A DNA stretch of 64,000 nt, taken from contig NZ_CP067041.1 of assembly GCF_016599855.1 (NCBI RefSeq), forward strand, positions 1,674,001-1,738,000, read 5' to 3'. Below are positions 9,534 through 18,751 of this stretch, one piece after another. Positions within the stretch are counted from its first letter, which is position 1; each line of letters starts with the position of its first letter. Below the pieces are notes generated by a model. It did not search any database and had not been told where the DNA came from. It saw only the letters and a list, made by a program, of their open reading frames with translations. A program made the position numbers and the translations under genes. This DNA is from Bradyrhizobium diazoefficiens. Its GTDB lineage: Bacteria; Pseudomonadota; Alphaproteobacteria; Rhizobiales; Xanthobacteraceae.

Positions 9534-9953
9534 ATGAGTAGGCGCATGATCAACTATCGACCCTCTTGGCTCGATTCTGAGCTCGAGATGTACCGAGACA
9601 CGGTCTGTCGCTTCATCGACAAGGAAATGGCGCCGCTGGATGAAGAGGCGCGCGAACGAGGCAATGTCGGGCACGAACTCTGGCTGAAGGCTGGAGCGCT
9701 TGGGCTTCTCTGTTCGGACATCCCGAGCGAATATGGCGGCGGCGGAGGCGATTTTCGGCACGAAGCGATCTTTTACGATGCCATGGCGCGCCGCGGCTTG
9801 ACGGGAATGAATCCCTCTGTCCACACGGTCGTAGCGCACTACGGCTTCATGAACGAGTACCTCATCGCACGCATGTATGCCGACGCACGCGTGCAGCGCA
9901 TTTACGGTGGAACCAGCGAAATGATGAAGGAAGTGATCTCCAGGGAGCTCTAG
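9534..9953 (+). pseudogene. Acyl-CoA dehydrogenase with internal deletion
   Basis: A 139-codon frame in which the N-terminal domain of an acyl-CoA dehydrogenase (YRDTVCRFIDKEMAPLDEEA, SDIPSEYGGGGGDFRHEAI) runs directly into the extreme C-terminus (RMYADARVQRIYGGTSEMMK). The normal protein is about 380 residues, so roughly 240 residues of the FAD-binding core have been removed near 9840 without disturbing the reading frame. The R-I-Y-G-G-T-S-E motif that holds FAD in the intact dimer is still present. It can hardly be an active dehydrogenase. Confidence 0.8.
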
Positions 9954-10025
9954 GATTTGGGGAGTCTGTCCAACGCGTAAACTCGATGGCCGACCCCGAT
10001 AGGCCGGCGCGCTGAAGAGGGTGTC

Positions 10026-11003
10026 ATGAAAGCAGTCTTGGTCGAAAACTACGATCGCATCGAAAATATCAGGATCAGGGACGTGGCTAGGCCGGACTTG
10101 TCAGCGGGAATGGTCCGCGTTCGAATCCAGGCCGCTGCCGTCGGTTTCGTGGATGGCCTGAAGGTGCAGGGCCTGTACCAGACCAAGGACCCTTTGCCAT
10201 TTACGCCGGGGTCGGAGTTCGCCGGGGTTGTCGACGAGGTAGCCCCAGATGTTGCGGGCTTCGCGCCCGGTACGCCGGTCATCGGCATGGTCAGAAATGG
10301 CGGTCTTGCCGAATATATTTGCGTGCCGGCCGCGGACCTTTTCGTGACGCCAAAAGGCATAGAGCCTGAGGTCGGCGCCTCGTTCTTCGCCAATTACTTG
10401 ACGGCACTATATGCACTCAGCGCCCGGGGAAAGCTGCAGAGCGGCGAGACCCTTTTGATTCTGGGTGCCGCCGGCGGGGTTGGAATAGCGGCTGTTCAGG
10501 TCGGGAAGTTGCTGGGTGCCCGCATCATTGCGGCCGCTTCGACTGAAGAGAAGCGACAATTTGCGATTCAATATGGGGCAGATGCGGGCCTGGATTACAC
10601 GCACGAAAGCTGGCGCGACGAACTCAAGGAACTCACCGACGGTCACGGCGCGGACGTAATCTACGATCCCGTCGGAGGAGAGCTGAGCCTGCAGGCATTC
10701 CGTTCGATCGCCTGGAATGGTCGGCACCTGGTGATCGGCTTCGCTTCAGGGATTATTCCAGCGCTGCGGTTCAATCTGCCTCTTCTAAAAGGAGGGGCGC
10801 TGTTGGGTGTCGACCTGGCGCAGATTGGTCGTCGTGAACCGGATGTGCGAGATCAAGTCATCGCCCAGCTATTCACTTGGCTAAGTGAGAAGACGCTTGT
10901 TCCCGTCGTAGGAAAGGTCTTTGCATTTGAGGAATTCCACCAAGCGTTCAAGGCGATGACGACGCGCTCTGCCCTTGGAAAGATGGTCGTCCGGATCGGC
11001 TGA
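10026..11003 (+). CDS. NADPH:quinone oxidoreductase family protein (zinc-free MDR)
   Basis: A medium-chain dehydrogenase/reductase of 325 residues, the usual length. The N-terminal GroES-like fold contains PGSEFAGVVDEVAPDV. The Rossmann fold carries LLILGAAGGVGIAAVQVGKL (about 140-160), the NADPH loop, and DVIYDPVGGEL. No cysteine ligands for a structural zinc are seen, which is typical of quinone oxidoreductases (QOR) that reduce quinones or enoyl thioesters. ATG 10026 follows GAGGGTGTC. It is followed 34 bases later by the nitroreductase gene and is probably cotranscribed with it. Confidence 0.85.
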   Translation: MKAVLVENYDRIENIRIRDVARPDLSAGMVRVRIQAAAVGFVDGLKVQGLYQTKDPLPFTPGSEFAGVVDEVAPDVAGFAPGTPVIGMVRNGGLAEYICVPAADLFVTPKGIEPEVGASFFANYLTALYALSARGKLQSGETLLILGAAGGVGIAAVQVGKLLGARIIAAASTEEKRQFAIQYGADAGLDYTHESWRDELKELTDGHGADVIYDPVGGELSLQAFRSIAWNGRHLVIGFASGIIPALRFNLPLLKGGALLGVDLAQIGRREPDVRDQVIAQLFTWLSEKTLVPVVGKVFAFEEFHQAFKAMTTRSALGKMVVRIG

Positions 11004-11037
11004 CGATCCTCCTAGATTGGGTTTTTGGAGAATCCTC

Positions 11038-11709
11038 ATGAATGTTTCGGACGCGCTGAATTCCCGGACCTCTGTGCGGGCATTCCTGGAGAAGCCTGTC
11101 CCCGGCGAGGTCGTCAAAGACATCCTGCTTGGGGCCAGTCGTTCGCCATCCGGCGGCAATCTACAGCCGTGGCATGTCTGGGCGCTAGGCGGCCAAGAGC
11201 TCGTACGTTTCAAGGCGTTGATGGCCGAGCGGATCAAGATCAGCCCGATGGGCGAGCCGCCAGAGTACAACATATACCCGCCAGAACTGAAGGAGCCGTA
11301 TAGAAGTCGGCGATTCAAGAACGGCGAAGATCTTTATCGCACCATCGGGATTCCGCGCGAAGACAAAGCTGCGCGTCTCAATCAGCTCGCGAAGAACTTC
11401 ATCTTTTTCGGTGCACCTGTCGGCCTGTTTTTTGCCATCGATCGCCAGATGGAGCCTGGGCAATGGGCCGATCTCGGCATGTACATGCAATCCATTATGT
11501 TGCTCGCTTTGGAGAAGGGATTGAGTACCTGTCCGCAAGAGGCTTGGGCGCTGTGGCACAAGACCGTCGCGGAATTCATCGGGTTGCCCTCCCATCTGAT
11601 GCTCTTTTGCGGCATGGCTCTCGGCTACATGGATCGAGAGCATCCGATCAACCGACTGCGCGCAGATCGTGCTGATCCATCGGAATTCATGACAATCCGT
11701 GGATTTTGA
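11038..11709 (+). CDS. Nitroreductase family protein
   Basis: A flavin-dependent oxidoreductase of 223 residues. The N-terminus ALNSRTSVRAFLEKPVPGE and SRSPSGGNLQPWHVWALGG are the FMN-binding signatures of the nitroreductase family. The central ADLGMYMQSIMLLALEKGLS, then GMALGYMD near the C-terminus, complete the fold. ATG 11038 is preceded by TTTTTGGAGAATCCTC, a good ribosome binding site. The preceding quinone oxidoreductase ends 34 bases upstream. The substrate is unknown; many relatives act on nitroaromatics, quinones or enoates. Confidence 0.88.
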   Translation: MNVSDALNSRTSVRAFLEKPVPGEVVKDILLGASRSPSGGNLQPWHVWALGGQELVRFKALMAERIKISPMGEPPEYNIYPPELKEPYRSRRFKNGEDLYRTIGIPREDKAARLNQLAKNFIFFGAPVGLFFAIDRQMEPGQWADLGMYMQSIMLLALEKGLSTCPQEAWALWHKTVAEFIGLPSHLMLFCGMALGYMDREHPINRLRADRADPSEFMTIRGF

Positions 11710-12068
11710 CCGGGGGATTCGACTACAACGGAATCCGTCGGATATCGAGCGTCCGCAAATTGATCAACGGCCTCGCCAGAAACGTGCGGAAGATCCGTTC
11801 TGAGCAGTAGCCCGATGTACTACGCCACATCAGGAGGCTCAGCACTCCGCCGGAACATGTGAGGGTTGGCCCGCGAGGGACATTGCAAAGTCCTCGCAAC
11901 GAACAGGCCGGAGCTGCACAACGCCTTGAGCGCAGCTCGCCGTACCGAACCGCAAAACCTCTTTGGCCATCCAGCGTCCTTACCCGCGCTCGTACCGTAT
12001 TGGAGGCGAGCGATCTCGAAGCCGCGAAGTCGCCAATGACAACGGATCGTAAGAAGCTTTTCGGTACC
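11710..12068. other. Gene-free stretch before the nodM nod box
   Basis: No convincing frame or known element is visible. One frame entering the nod box from 11859 is open but has no motif or family likeness. Confidence 0.4.
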
Positions 12069-12118
12069 TATCCATTCTGTAGATGCGGCCCATCAACACA
12101 ATCGATTTTACCAATCCT
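12069..12118 (+). promoter_or_regulatory. nod box upstream of nodM
   Basis: Near-consensus NodD binding site: left arm TATCCATTCTGTAGATG, right arm CATCAACACAATCG followed by ATTTTACCAATCCT. It points towards nodM, whose start lies about 750 bp downstream. The leader is therefore unusually long and may include the weak ORF at 12462. Confidence 0.9.
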
Positions 12119-12461
12119 ATAAGGTCCCGCATAAGAAAGATGTTGGTCTGGAGAAAAGCCTTCAGCCAATCAGAATGGTGTTCGATCTTTGCCTAGAGCC
12201 GGGGGGAAGTTTCGGTGCATCTCGAGCATCAATCCAGTGCATTTTAATCCGGCCACGTGCCGGGGCGGGTACTGCGGCCCGTAGGCCCTGCCACTGTCGA
12301 CGGAAGCTGGCGCAATAGCGCCGTTCCGCCGAGGCTGACTTCTGCCCGTTCGCCGAAGGCCGCCGGGCTTCTTTTGTGTGCCATGTACGAGCGACAGCTT
12401 CGAGATGGAATTCCACTATCCAGCATCCGCTTTACCAATCTCTTGCGAAGGAGGCTGGGCC

Positions 12462-12866
12462 ATGACGCTTGGCTCTCAACAGATCCAACGGATGGAGTTC
12501 ATGCCGGCAGATAACTCGACACCTCGCGGATCCTCGATCTGGATCGAGTGCCATCGATCTTGCAGAGGCAACTTGCGTGATGTGCCCAAGCACCCCTACC
12601 GCGACTACACTGTGGTCTTCCAGAGAGTCTGCAGTTGCCATGTCTTTCCGTTCGCCACGCCATCGCGCTTTACCGCCTCCTGCTGCCGCCGCATGCTTGT
12701 GTTCGATGCTGCTCGCCCGAACCGCGCGTCGGCCGGGGGAGCTTGGATTGGGCCGAACAATCCAAAGCACCCAAATCCGCAACAATCATTGAGCACCTTC
12801 AATCGACGGTCTCAAGAAAAGTCTAGCTGCTCCAAAAACTCCATTCTTGAAATTGGGGGATGTTGA
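12462..12866 (+). CDS. Possible small Cys-rich ORF in the nodM leader
   Basis: ATG 12462 is preceded 7 bases upstream by a very good Shine-Dalgarno (GAAGGAGG). The 134-codon frame ends 5 bases before nodM. The product would be Cys-rich (about eight Cys) and basic, with no recognised domain or signal peptide. The strong ribosome binding site and its place between a nod box and nodM argue for translation, but the composition is not clearly protein-like. It could equally be a decayed gene. The rest of 12119-12461 shows nothing I recognise. Confidence 0.25.
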   Translation: MTLGSQQIQRMEFMPADNSTPRGSSIWIECHRSCRGNLRDVPKHPYRDYTVVFQRVCSCHVFPFATPSRFTASCCRRMLVFDAARPNRASAGGAWIGPNNPKHPNPQQSLSTFNRRSQEKSSCSKNSILEIGGC

Positions 12867-12871
12867 TCCGC

Positions 12872-14698
12872 ATGTGTGGGATTGTAGGCATTCTGGGGCG
12901 CGAACCCGTTGCGGAGCGGTTGATCGAAGCGCTTACTCGCCTGGAATATCGCGGCTATGATTCAGCGGGAGTCGCAACGCTCGACGCCAATCATCTTGAG
13001 CGCCGACGCGCCGAGGGCAAGCTGAAAAATCTAGAGACCAGCCTCCGCCGCAGTCCGCTAGCGGGTCACACCGGTATTGGTCATACCCGCTGGGCCACTC
13101 ATGGCAAGCCCACGGAGTACAACGCGCATCCGCATACGACGGACAATATCGCGGTCGTCCATAACGGAATTATCGAGAATTTTCGTGAGTTGCGCGCCGA
13201 ACTCAAGCAGAAGGGTGCTCGATTTCTTTCTGACACCGACAGCGAGGTGGTGGCGCACCTGGTCGAATCCTATCTGAGGGAGGGCTACTCGCCCCAAAAG
13301 GCAGTGAAAGCTTCCTTACCGCGACTGCGCGGGATGTTTGCCCTGGTATTCCTGTTCAAGGGGCACGACGATCTCATGATCGCTGCTCGGAAGGGATCCC
13401 CGCTCGCGATCGGGTATGGCAATGACGAGGTTTATGTCGGTTCGGATGCCATTGCGCTCGCGCCGTTCACCGACGCCATCACTTATCTTGATGACGGGGA
13501 CTGCGCCGTGCTTACCCGCAAGATCCACGTCATCTACGATGCCAAAGGGGCAGTCGCGCGCCGCGAGACGCTGAAATCGGGTGCGTCGTCGCTCCTGGTT
13601 GACAAGGCGAACTATCGGCACTTTATGGCCAAGGAGATCCATCAGCAGCCGAAGGTGATCGAGCAGACTCTGGCGCGCTATATCGACGCAGCCTGCGAAC
13701 GCGTTGCTCTACCGCTCGAGCTGCCGTTCGACTTCAGAGACGTCCGCCGCATCACGATCATCGCTTGCGGCACAGCGAGCTATGCTGGCTCCGTCGCGAA
13801 ATACTGGCTCGAGCGCTTTGTCCGCGTGCCAGTTGAAGTCGACGTCGCCTCCGAGTTCCGCTACCGCGAATCTGCCATGGGCAGAGGTGATCTCGCGATC
13901 TTTGTTTCGCAGTCGGGCGAGACCGCAGATACGCTTGCTGCGCTCCGCTACGCCAAGGCGAAAGGTGCACACACACTTGCAGTCGTCAATGTACCGACGT
14001 CGACCATCGCTCGCGAGAGCGAAACCGTGCTGCCGACGCTGGCCGGCCCGGAGATCGGCGTTGCCTCGACGAAAGCCTTTACCTGCCAACTGATAGTGCT
14101 GGCGGCGCTTGGGGTCGCGGCCGCCAGGGCGCGCGGCGAACTGTCCGAGGATGAGGAGATCGAGCTGGTGCGCGGCCTGGTGGAAATTCCTCGCCTGATG
14201 GCGGCGGCGCTCACCACCGAACCGCAGATCGAGAGGCTTGCGCGCGACATCGCGAAAGCACGCGACGTACTCTATCTCGGTCGCGGCACGAGCTTCCCGA
14301 TCGCGCTAGAGGGCGCCCTGAAGCTGAAGGAAATCTCCTACATCCATGCAGAGGGGTATGCTGCGGGCGAGCTCAAACACGGCCCGATCGCGCTAATCGA
14401 CGAGGCCGTGCCAGTTGTGGTGATCGCACCGTATGACTGCTTATTCGAGAAAACGGTCTCAAACATGCAGGAGGTGGCAGCGCGCGGCGGCAACATTGTC
14501 CTCTTGACCGATGCCAAGGGCGCTGAGGAGGCGACACTGGATACGTTCGCCACGATCGTGCTGCCGGACATGCCTGCCGTCTTCACGCCGATGGTCTACG
14601 CGATCCCCGTGCAGCTGCTAGCCTACCACACGGCCGTCGTGATGGGCACTGATGTCGACCAGCCGCGGAATCTCGCCAAATCCGTGACGGTCGAATAG
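12872..14698 (+). CDS. nodM: Glucosamine-fructose-6-phosphate aminotransferase, NodM/GlmS
   Basis: Makes glucosamine-6-phosphate from fructose-6-phosphate and glutamine, feeding UDP-GlcNAc supply for the chitin-like backbone of Nod factor. I chose ATG 12872 because it gives the MCGIVGILG N-terminus; after Met removal Cys1 is the glutaminase nucleophile. GGGGGA lies 11 bases upstream. The glutaminase domain (about 1-220) contains RWATHGKP and NGIIENF. Two SIS isomerase domains follow (SQSGETADTLAALR, VASTKAFT; then LKEISYIHAEGYAAGELKHG). The C-terminus LAKSVTVE is intact, so the enzyme is full-length at 608 residues. A nod box upstream and an exporter downstream support a symbiotic role rather than housekeeping. 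Confidence 0.93.
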   Translation: MCGIVGILGREPVAERLIEALTRLEYRGYDSAGVATLDANHLERRRAEGKLKNLETSLRRSPLAGHTGIGHTRWATHGKPTEYNAHPHTTDNIAVVHNGIIENFRELRAELKQKGARFLSDTDSEVVAHLVESYLREGYSPQKAVKASLPRLRGMFALVFLFKGHDDLMIAARKGSPLAIGYGNDEVYVGSDAIALAPFTDAITYLDDGDCAVLTRKIHVIYDAKGAVARRETLKSGASSLLVDKANYRHFMAKEIHQQPKVIEQTLARYIDAACERVALPLELPFDFRDVRRITIIACGTASYAGSVAKYWLERFVRVPVEVDVASEFRYRESAMGRGDLAIFVSQSGETADTLAALRYAKAKGAHTLAVVNVPTSTIARESETVLPTLAGPEIGVASTKAFTCQLIVLAALGVAAARARGELSEDEEIELVRGLVEIPRLMAAALTTEPQIERLARDIAKARDVLYLGRGTSFPIALEGALKLKEISYIHAEGYAAGELKHGPIALIDEAVPVVVIAPYDCLFEKTVSNMQEVAARGGNIVLLTDAKGAEEATLDTFATIVLPDMPAVFTPMVYAIPVQLLAYHTAVVMGTDVDQPRNLAKSVTVE

Positions 14699-14829
14699 GG
14701 AGGACGGAAGCCGTCGATCGCGTCTTGTCGCCAAACCGGTCTAGAGAATTATGTTAGAGCATTCACCACCGGCCAGCGCCGCCAAACCTAGGCGGTCAAA
14801 GATGTCAGCGTCTGCCGCTTCGCGTTCGA
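14699..14829. other. nodM-exporter spacer, 5' part
   Basis: Non-coding as far as I can see. No terminator hairpin is evident after nodM, so transcription may run on into the exporter gene. Confidence 0.3.
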
Positions 14830-15040
14830 ATCTGCGCCGAAGTCTAACAGGTTTTCGACACGCGCCTTCAGGAGGCCGACGACATGGTAACTTCGCTTGC
14901 ATCTGAAGCGGGCGACAAGGTCGTTGCGCTCGGACCACTCGGCCTGCACTCGGATGCGGCCGTAGCGAGTTCGTCCGAACCGGCGCCGGCCATTTCGGCC
15001 CCCGCGCTACTGATAACGCGCTCGCGTGATCCGGCCTGAC
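14830..15040 (+). pseudogene. Possible remnant of RND membrane fusion protein
   Basis: In the frame of ATG 14884 the translation ADDMVTSLASEAGDKVVALG followed by a loop and a Ser/Pro/Ala tail resembles the C-terminal end of periplasmic adaptor (HlyD/AcrA type) proteins, where G-D-K-V-V-x-x-G is typical. A TAA lies upstream in the same frame at about 14850, and no adaptor core is found. Its place directly before the RND gene is exactly where the NolF-like adaptor gene would sit. Confidence 0.4.
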
Positions 15041-15083
15041 GCCGGGTCACATCACTCAAGCAGACGAATTCGAGATCGTCGCG

Positions 15084-18000
15084 ATGGCCTTTACCGACAT
15101 TTTCATCAAGCGCCCGGTCCTGTCGGTCGTCGTCAGTCTGCTGATCCTGCTGATCGGCTTCCGTGCGGCGATGGTATTGCCGATACGGCAATATCCGAAG
15201 CTGTCGAACACGGTCATCAACATCACGACCGTCTACCCCGGCGCGTCCGCGGACTTGGTTCAGGGCTTCATCACCACGCCGATCGAGCAGGCGGTCGCCT
15301 CCGCCGAGGGCGTCGACTACATCACCTCATCCTCGGTGCTCGGCACCTCGACGATTCAGGTCTATATCAAGCTGAACGTCGATCCGAACCAGGCGCTCAC
15401 CGAGGTGCTCGCCAAGGTGAATTCGATCAAATATCTGATCCCGAAGGAATCCAATGATCCGGTCGTCACCAAGACCACCGGCCAGACGACAGCGGTGATG
15501 TATCTCGGCTTCTCCTCGGAGGAGCTGTCCGGCTCGGCAATCTCCGACTACCTGACGCGCGTGGTGCAGCCGGTGCTGTCCACTGTGGACGGCGTCGCGT
15601 CTGCCGACATCCTCGGCGGCCAGACCTTTGCGATGCGGTTGTGGCTTGACCCGTTGAAGATGGCCGGCCACAACGTGTCGCCGACTGATGTCGCGGCCGC
15701 GATCACCGCAAACAACTTCCAGTCCGCCGCCGGCCAGACCAAGGGCTATTTGATCGTCTCGAACATCACGACGAACACGGGCCTGACCGACGTCAACCAG
15801 TTCAAGAAGTTGATCGTCAAGGCCAAGGACGGCGGCTTTGTGCGGATGGAGGATATCGCCTCCGTCGAGCTTGCCGCGCAGACCACTGATGCGAGCGTGG
15901 CCTTCAACGGCGAGCATGCGATCTTCATCGGTGTGCAGGCGACGCCACAAGGCAACCCACTGACGCTGGTGAAGGGCGTGCGCGCGCTGTTTCCCGAGCT
16001 GGAGCGCAACCTGCCGCCCTCGATGAAGATGAAGGTCGCCTACGACTCGACCAAGTTCATCCAGTCGTCGATCGATGAGGTCGAGAAGACGCTGGGCGAG
16101 GCCGTAATCATCGTAATCGTGGTGATCTTCCTGTTCCTGGGCTCGTTCCGCTCCGTGATCGTTCCGGTCGTCACTATCCCACTGTCGATGATCGGTGTCT
16201 GCACGCTGATGCTGGTACTGGGCTTTAGCTTCAACTTGCTGACGCTGCTCGCCATGGTGCTCGCAATCGGTCTCGTGGTCGACGACGCCATCGTGGTGGT
16301 GGAGAACATTCATCGCCATCTGGAGGAGGGGAAGACTCCGGTGCAGGCGGCGCTGGAAGGCGCGCGGCAAATCGTCGGCCCGGTCGTCTCGATGACGATC
16401 ACGTTGGCCGCCGTGTACGCTCCGATCGGCTTCCTCGGTGGACTAACCGGCTCGCTGTTCCGTGAATTCGCCTTCACGCTCGCCGGCTCGGTGGTCGTGT
16501 CGGGGGTGATCGCGCTGACGCTGTCGCCCATGATGTGCTCGGTGCTCTTCAAGAACAGCGACGAGAGCCGCTTCGCCATGCTCGTGAACAAGGTGTTTGG
16601 TGCCTTGACGCGCTGGTACGGCCGCAAGCTCGACCGCTCGCTTGACTACAAGGCGGTAACGGGCCTATTCGCGATGACGATCCTTGGCCTCGTTGGGTTC
16701 CTCTACTTGCACACCTCGAGTGAGCTCGCACCCGAGGAAGACCAAGGCATCGTGTTCGCGGTGATCAAAGCACCGAAATACGCCAACAACGACTATCTCG
16801 ATTTCTATGGCGACAAGCTCGACAAGAAATTTCAAAGCTTCCCTGAGACCGATCTGCGCTTCGTGCTGAATGGCATCAACGGCCCTCAGAACGGTATCGC
16901 CGGCATGCTGCTCAAGCCCTGGGATGAACGGAAGCGCTCCTCGATTCAGTTGAAGCCGCTGGTCCAGGCCGAGCTCTCCAAGATCGAGGGTGTTCAGGCC
17001 TTCGCCGTCAACCTGCCGCCGCTGCCGGGCGGGCCGGGCGGTCTGCCGGTGCAGATGGTGATCAACTCGACCGCGGGATTCCAGGCCGTCTTTGAGCAAA
17101 TGGAGAAGCTGAAGGACGCGGCACTCAAGAGCGGCATGTTCATCGTCTCCGACAGCGATCTCGCCTTCAATCAGCCGACCGTGAAGGTGAACGTCGACCG
17201 CGCCAAGGCGCAGGACATCGGCATCAATATGCAGAACATCGGCAGCGCGCTCGCGCTCCTGGGCGGCGGCAATTACATCAATCGCTTCAACCTGGAGGGC
17301 CGTTCCTACCAGGTAATCCCGCAGGTACCACGGGCCCAGCGGCTCTCGCCGGAATCGCTCGGCAACTACTACGTAGCGACCAGCACCGGCCAGCAAGTGC
17401 CGCTATCGACGGTGGTGTCAATCGAAACCACGACCGCTCCGAATTCGCTGACGCACTATAACCAGCTCAACTCGGCGACGTTCTCGGCGGTGCCGATGCC
17501 CGGCGTGACCGTCGGCCAGGCGGTCGACTTCCTTGAAGGCGAGGCCAAGAGGTTGCCGCAGGGCTTCAGCCATGACTTTCTCGCCGACAGCCGACAGTAT
17601 GTGCAGGAGGGCAATCAGCTCGCGATCACCTTCGCCTTCGCGCTGATCATCATCTTCCTGGTGCTGGCGGCGCAGTTCGAGAGCTTGCGCGACCCGCTGG
17701 TGATCATGATCTCGGTGCCGATGGCGATCGTCGGCGCGCTGATCCCACTGTTCTTCGGGGTGGCAACCATGAACATCTACACCCAGGTCGGTCTGCTGAC
17801 GCTGGTCGGCCTGATCACCAAGCACGGCATCCTGATGGTGGAGTTCGCCAACGAACTCCAGCTCAATGAACGGCTCGACCGCCGCTCGGCCATCGAGATG
17901 TCAGCCCGTATCCGCCTGCGGCCAATCCTGATGACGACGGCCGCGATGGTCACCGGCCTGATTCCGCTGCTGACCGCGACCGGCGCGGGCGCTGCCAGCC

Positions 18001-18179
18001 GCTTCTCGATCGGCCTTGTGGTCGTGGCCGGCATGTCGGTCGGCACGCTGTTCACGCTGTTCGTGCTGCCGGCGGTCTATGTAGTGCTAGCGACCGACCA
18101 CCGTGCCAAGACCGGGTCCGTGCGGAACAAGCAGATCGAGGAGCTGGGTCTCGGCTCCAAGGCGCTGCGGCCGACCTGA
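15084..18179 (+). CDS. RND family efflux transporter (NolG-like)
   Basis: A complete inner-membrane RND pump of 1031 residues, close to the 1030-1050 norm. It starts MAFTDIFIKRPVLSVVVSLL, the typical cytoplasmic helix plus TM1, followed by the periplasmic porter domain (VYPGASADLVQGFITTPIEQ). The central helices carry VLAIGLVVDDAIVVVENIHR in TM4 with the proton-relay DD pair, and the second half has LITKHGILMVEFANEL. In other rhizobia nodM is followed by nolF-nolG, so export of Nod factor or a related lipid is a reasonable inference. The adaptor gene is reduced to a remnant upstream and no TolC-type gene is present, so partners must be encoded elsewhere. Confidence 0.88.
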   Translation: MAFTDIFIKRPVLSVVVSLLILLIGFRAAMVLPIRQYPKLSNTVINITTVYPGASADLVQGFITTPIEQAVASAEGVDYITSSSVLGTSTIQVYIKLNVDPNQALTEVLAKVNSIKYLIPKESNDPVVTKTTGQTTAVMYLGFSSEELSGSAISDYLTRVVQPVLSTVDGVASADILGGQTFAMRLWLDPLKMAGHNVSPTDVAAAITANNFQSAAGQTKGYLIVSNITTNTGLTDVNQFKKLIVKAKDGGFVRMEDIASVELAAQTTDASVAFNGEHAIFIGVQATPQGNPLTLVKGVRALFPELERNLPPSMKMKVAYDSTKFIQSSIDEVEKTLGEAVIIVIVVIFLFLGSFRSVIVPVVTIPLSMIGVCTLMLVLGFSFNLLTLLAMVLAIGLVVDDAIVVVENIHRHLEEGKTPVQAALEGARQIVGPVVSMTITLAAVYAPIGFLGGLTGSLFREFAFTLAGSVVVSGVIALTLSPMMCSVLFKNSDESRFAMLVNKVFGALTRWYGRKLDRSLDYKAVTGLFAMTILGLVGFLYLHTSSELAPEEDQGIVFAVIKAPKYANNDYLDFYGDKLDKKFQSFPETDLRFVLNGINGPQNGIAGMLLKPWDERKRSSIQLKPLVQAELSKIEGVQAFAVNLPPLPGGPGGLPVQMVINSTAGFQAVFEQMEKLKDAALKSGMFIVSDSDLAFNQPTVKVNVDRAKAQDIGINMQNIGSALALLGGGNYINRFNLEGRSYQVIPQVPRAQRLSPESLGNYYVATSTGQQVPLSTVVSIETTTAPNSLTHYNQLNSATFSAVPMPGVTVGQAVDFLEGEAKRLPQGFSHDFLADSRQYVQEGNQLAITFAFALIIIFLVLAAQFESLRDPLVIMISVPMAIVGALIPLFFGVATMNIYTQVGLLTLVGLITKHGILMVEFANELQLNERLDRRSAIEMSARIRLRPILMTTAAMVTGLIPLLTATGAGAASRFSIGLVVVAGMSVGTLFTLFVLPAVYVVLATDHRAKTGSVRNKQIEELGLGSKALRPT

Positions 18180-18358
18180 GGCGGCATCGATTGAAGATGC
18201 AATGCGGCAATGGCCACTGCTAAGGCGCACTCGCGCTGAAGCAAGCGTCAGTTGTGGCGGAGATGAGAGCACTTCCAGTAGGCAGGGGCTGCGCCGCAAG
18301 ATAGTTGTCTGATTGATGCAACGATCTCGATGACTGACCCAAGGGGCCGACTACCTGC

Positions 18359-18751
18359 TCAACCGGTTGGCTTGATTGACACACCTCTTCGGAAGCTGCG
18401 AACGTCCGACCGTTCGGGCTGAAAAGCCTCAACCAGAACTGGCACGGCGCTCGCAGGATTGCTGTCGCCACATACGAAAACATCAACGGCCGCGTAGGAC
18501 CTCTCAGGCCAAGTATGTAAGGTCATGTGCGATTCAGCCAACAAGGCTATTGCCGAGACGCCGTCGCCTGGACAAAATTTATGAACATGAAGGTGGAGTA
18601 ATGTTGCACTCGCCGCATCGATGGCTTTTCGGATTGCGTCTTCCGCAACGTCCGGATCGTCCAGGTTTTTCGCTCCCCATAGCTCGATAAGCATATGCGT
18701 CGCGCCGGTGGCCAGAGGCGGTGGTACTTCTTGGTCGCTATCAATAATCAT
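18359..18751 (-). CDS. speD: S-adenosylmethionine decarboxylase proenzyme
   Basis: A 130-residue proenzyme of the small prokaryotic AdoMetDC class, full-length. Self-cleavage at Glu73-Ser74 in LLAESHMTLHTWPE would generate the pyruvoyl group. The other catalytic residues of the family are at the right distances: His79 (Ser+5) and Cys94 (Ser+20, in VDVFVCG). The product, decarboxylated SAM, donates aminopropyl groups for spermidine synthesis. The start ATG 18751 is preceded by GGAGATTCCTCA. It is transcribed away from the NRPS gene about 520 bp to the right, and no spermidine synthase gene is in the window. It could serve polyamine supply in nodules or provide a precursor for the NRPS product. 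Confidence 0.9.
   Translation of the reverse strand: MIIDSDQEVPPPLATGATHMLIELWGAKNLDDPDVAEDAIRKAIDAASATLLHLHVHKFCPGDGVSAIALLAESHMTLHTWPERSYAAVDVFVCGDSNPASAVPVLVEAFQPERSDVRSFRRGVSIKPTG

Noticed and set aside
15327..16370. A 347-codon His/Arg/Asp-rich frame opposite the RND gene
   Set aside because: Composition is typical of an antisense shadow of a GC-rich membrane protein gene.
18434..18450. TGGCACGGCGCTCGC, close to a -24/-12 promoter pointing at the NRPS
   Set aside because: It lies inside the speD coding sequence, has TCGC instead of TTGC, is over 800 bp from the NRPS start and I saw no TGT-N10-ACA at a suitable distance.
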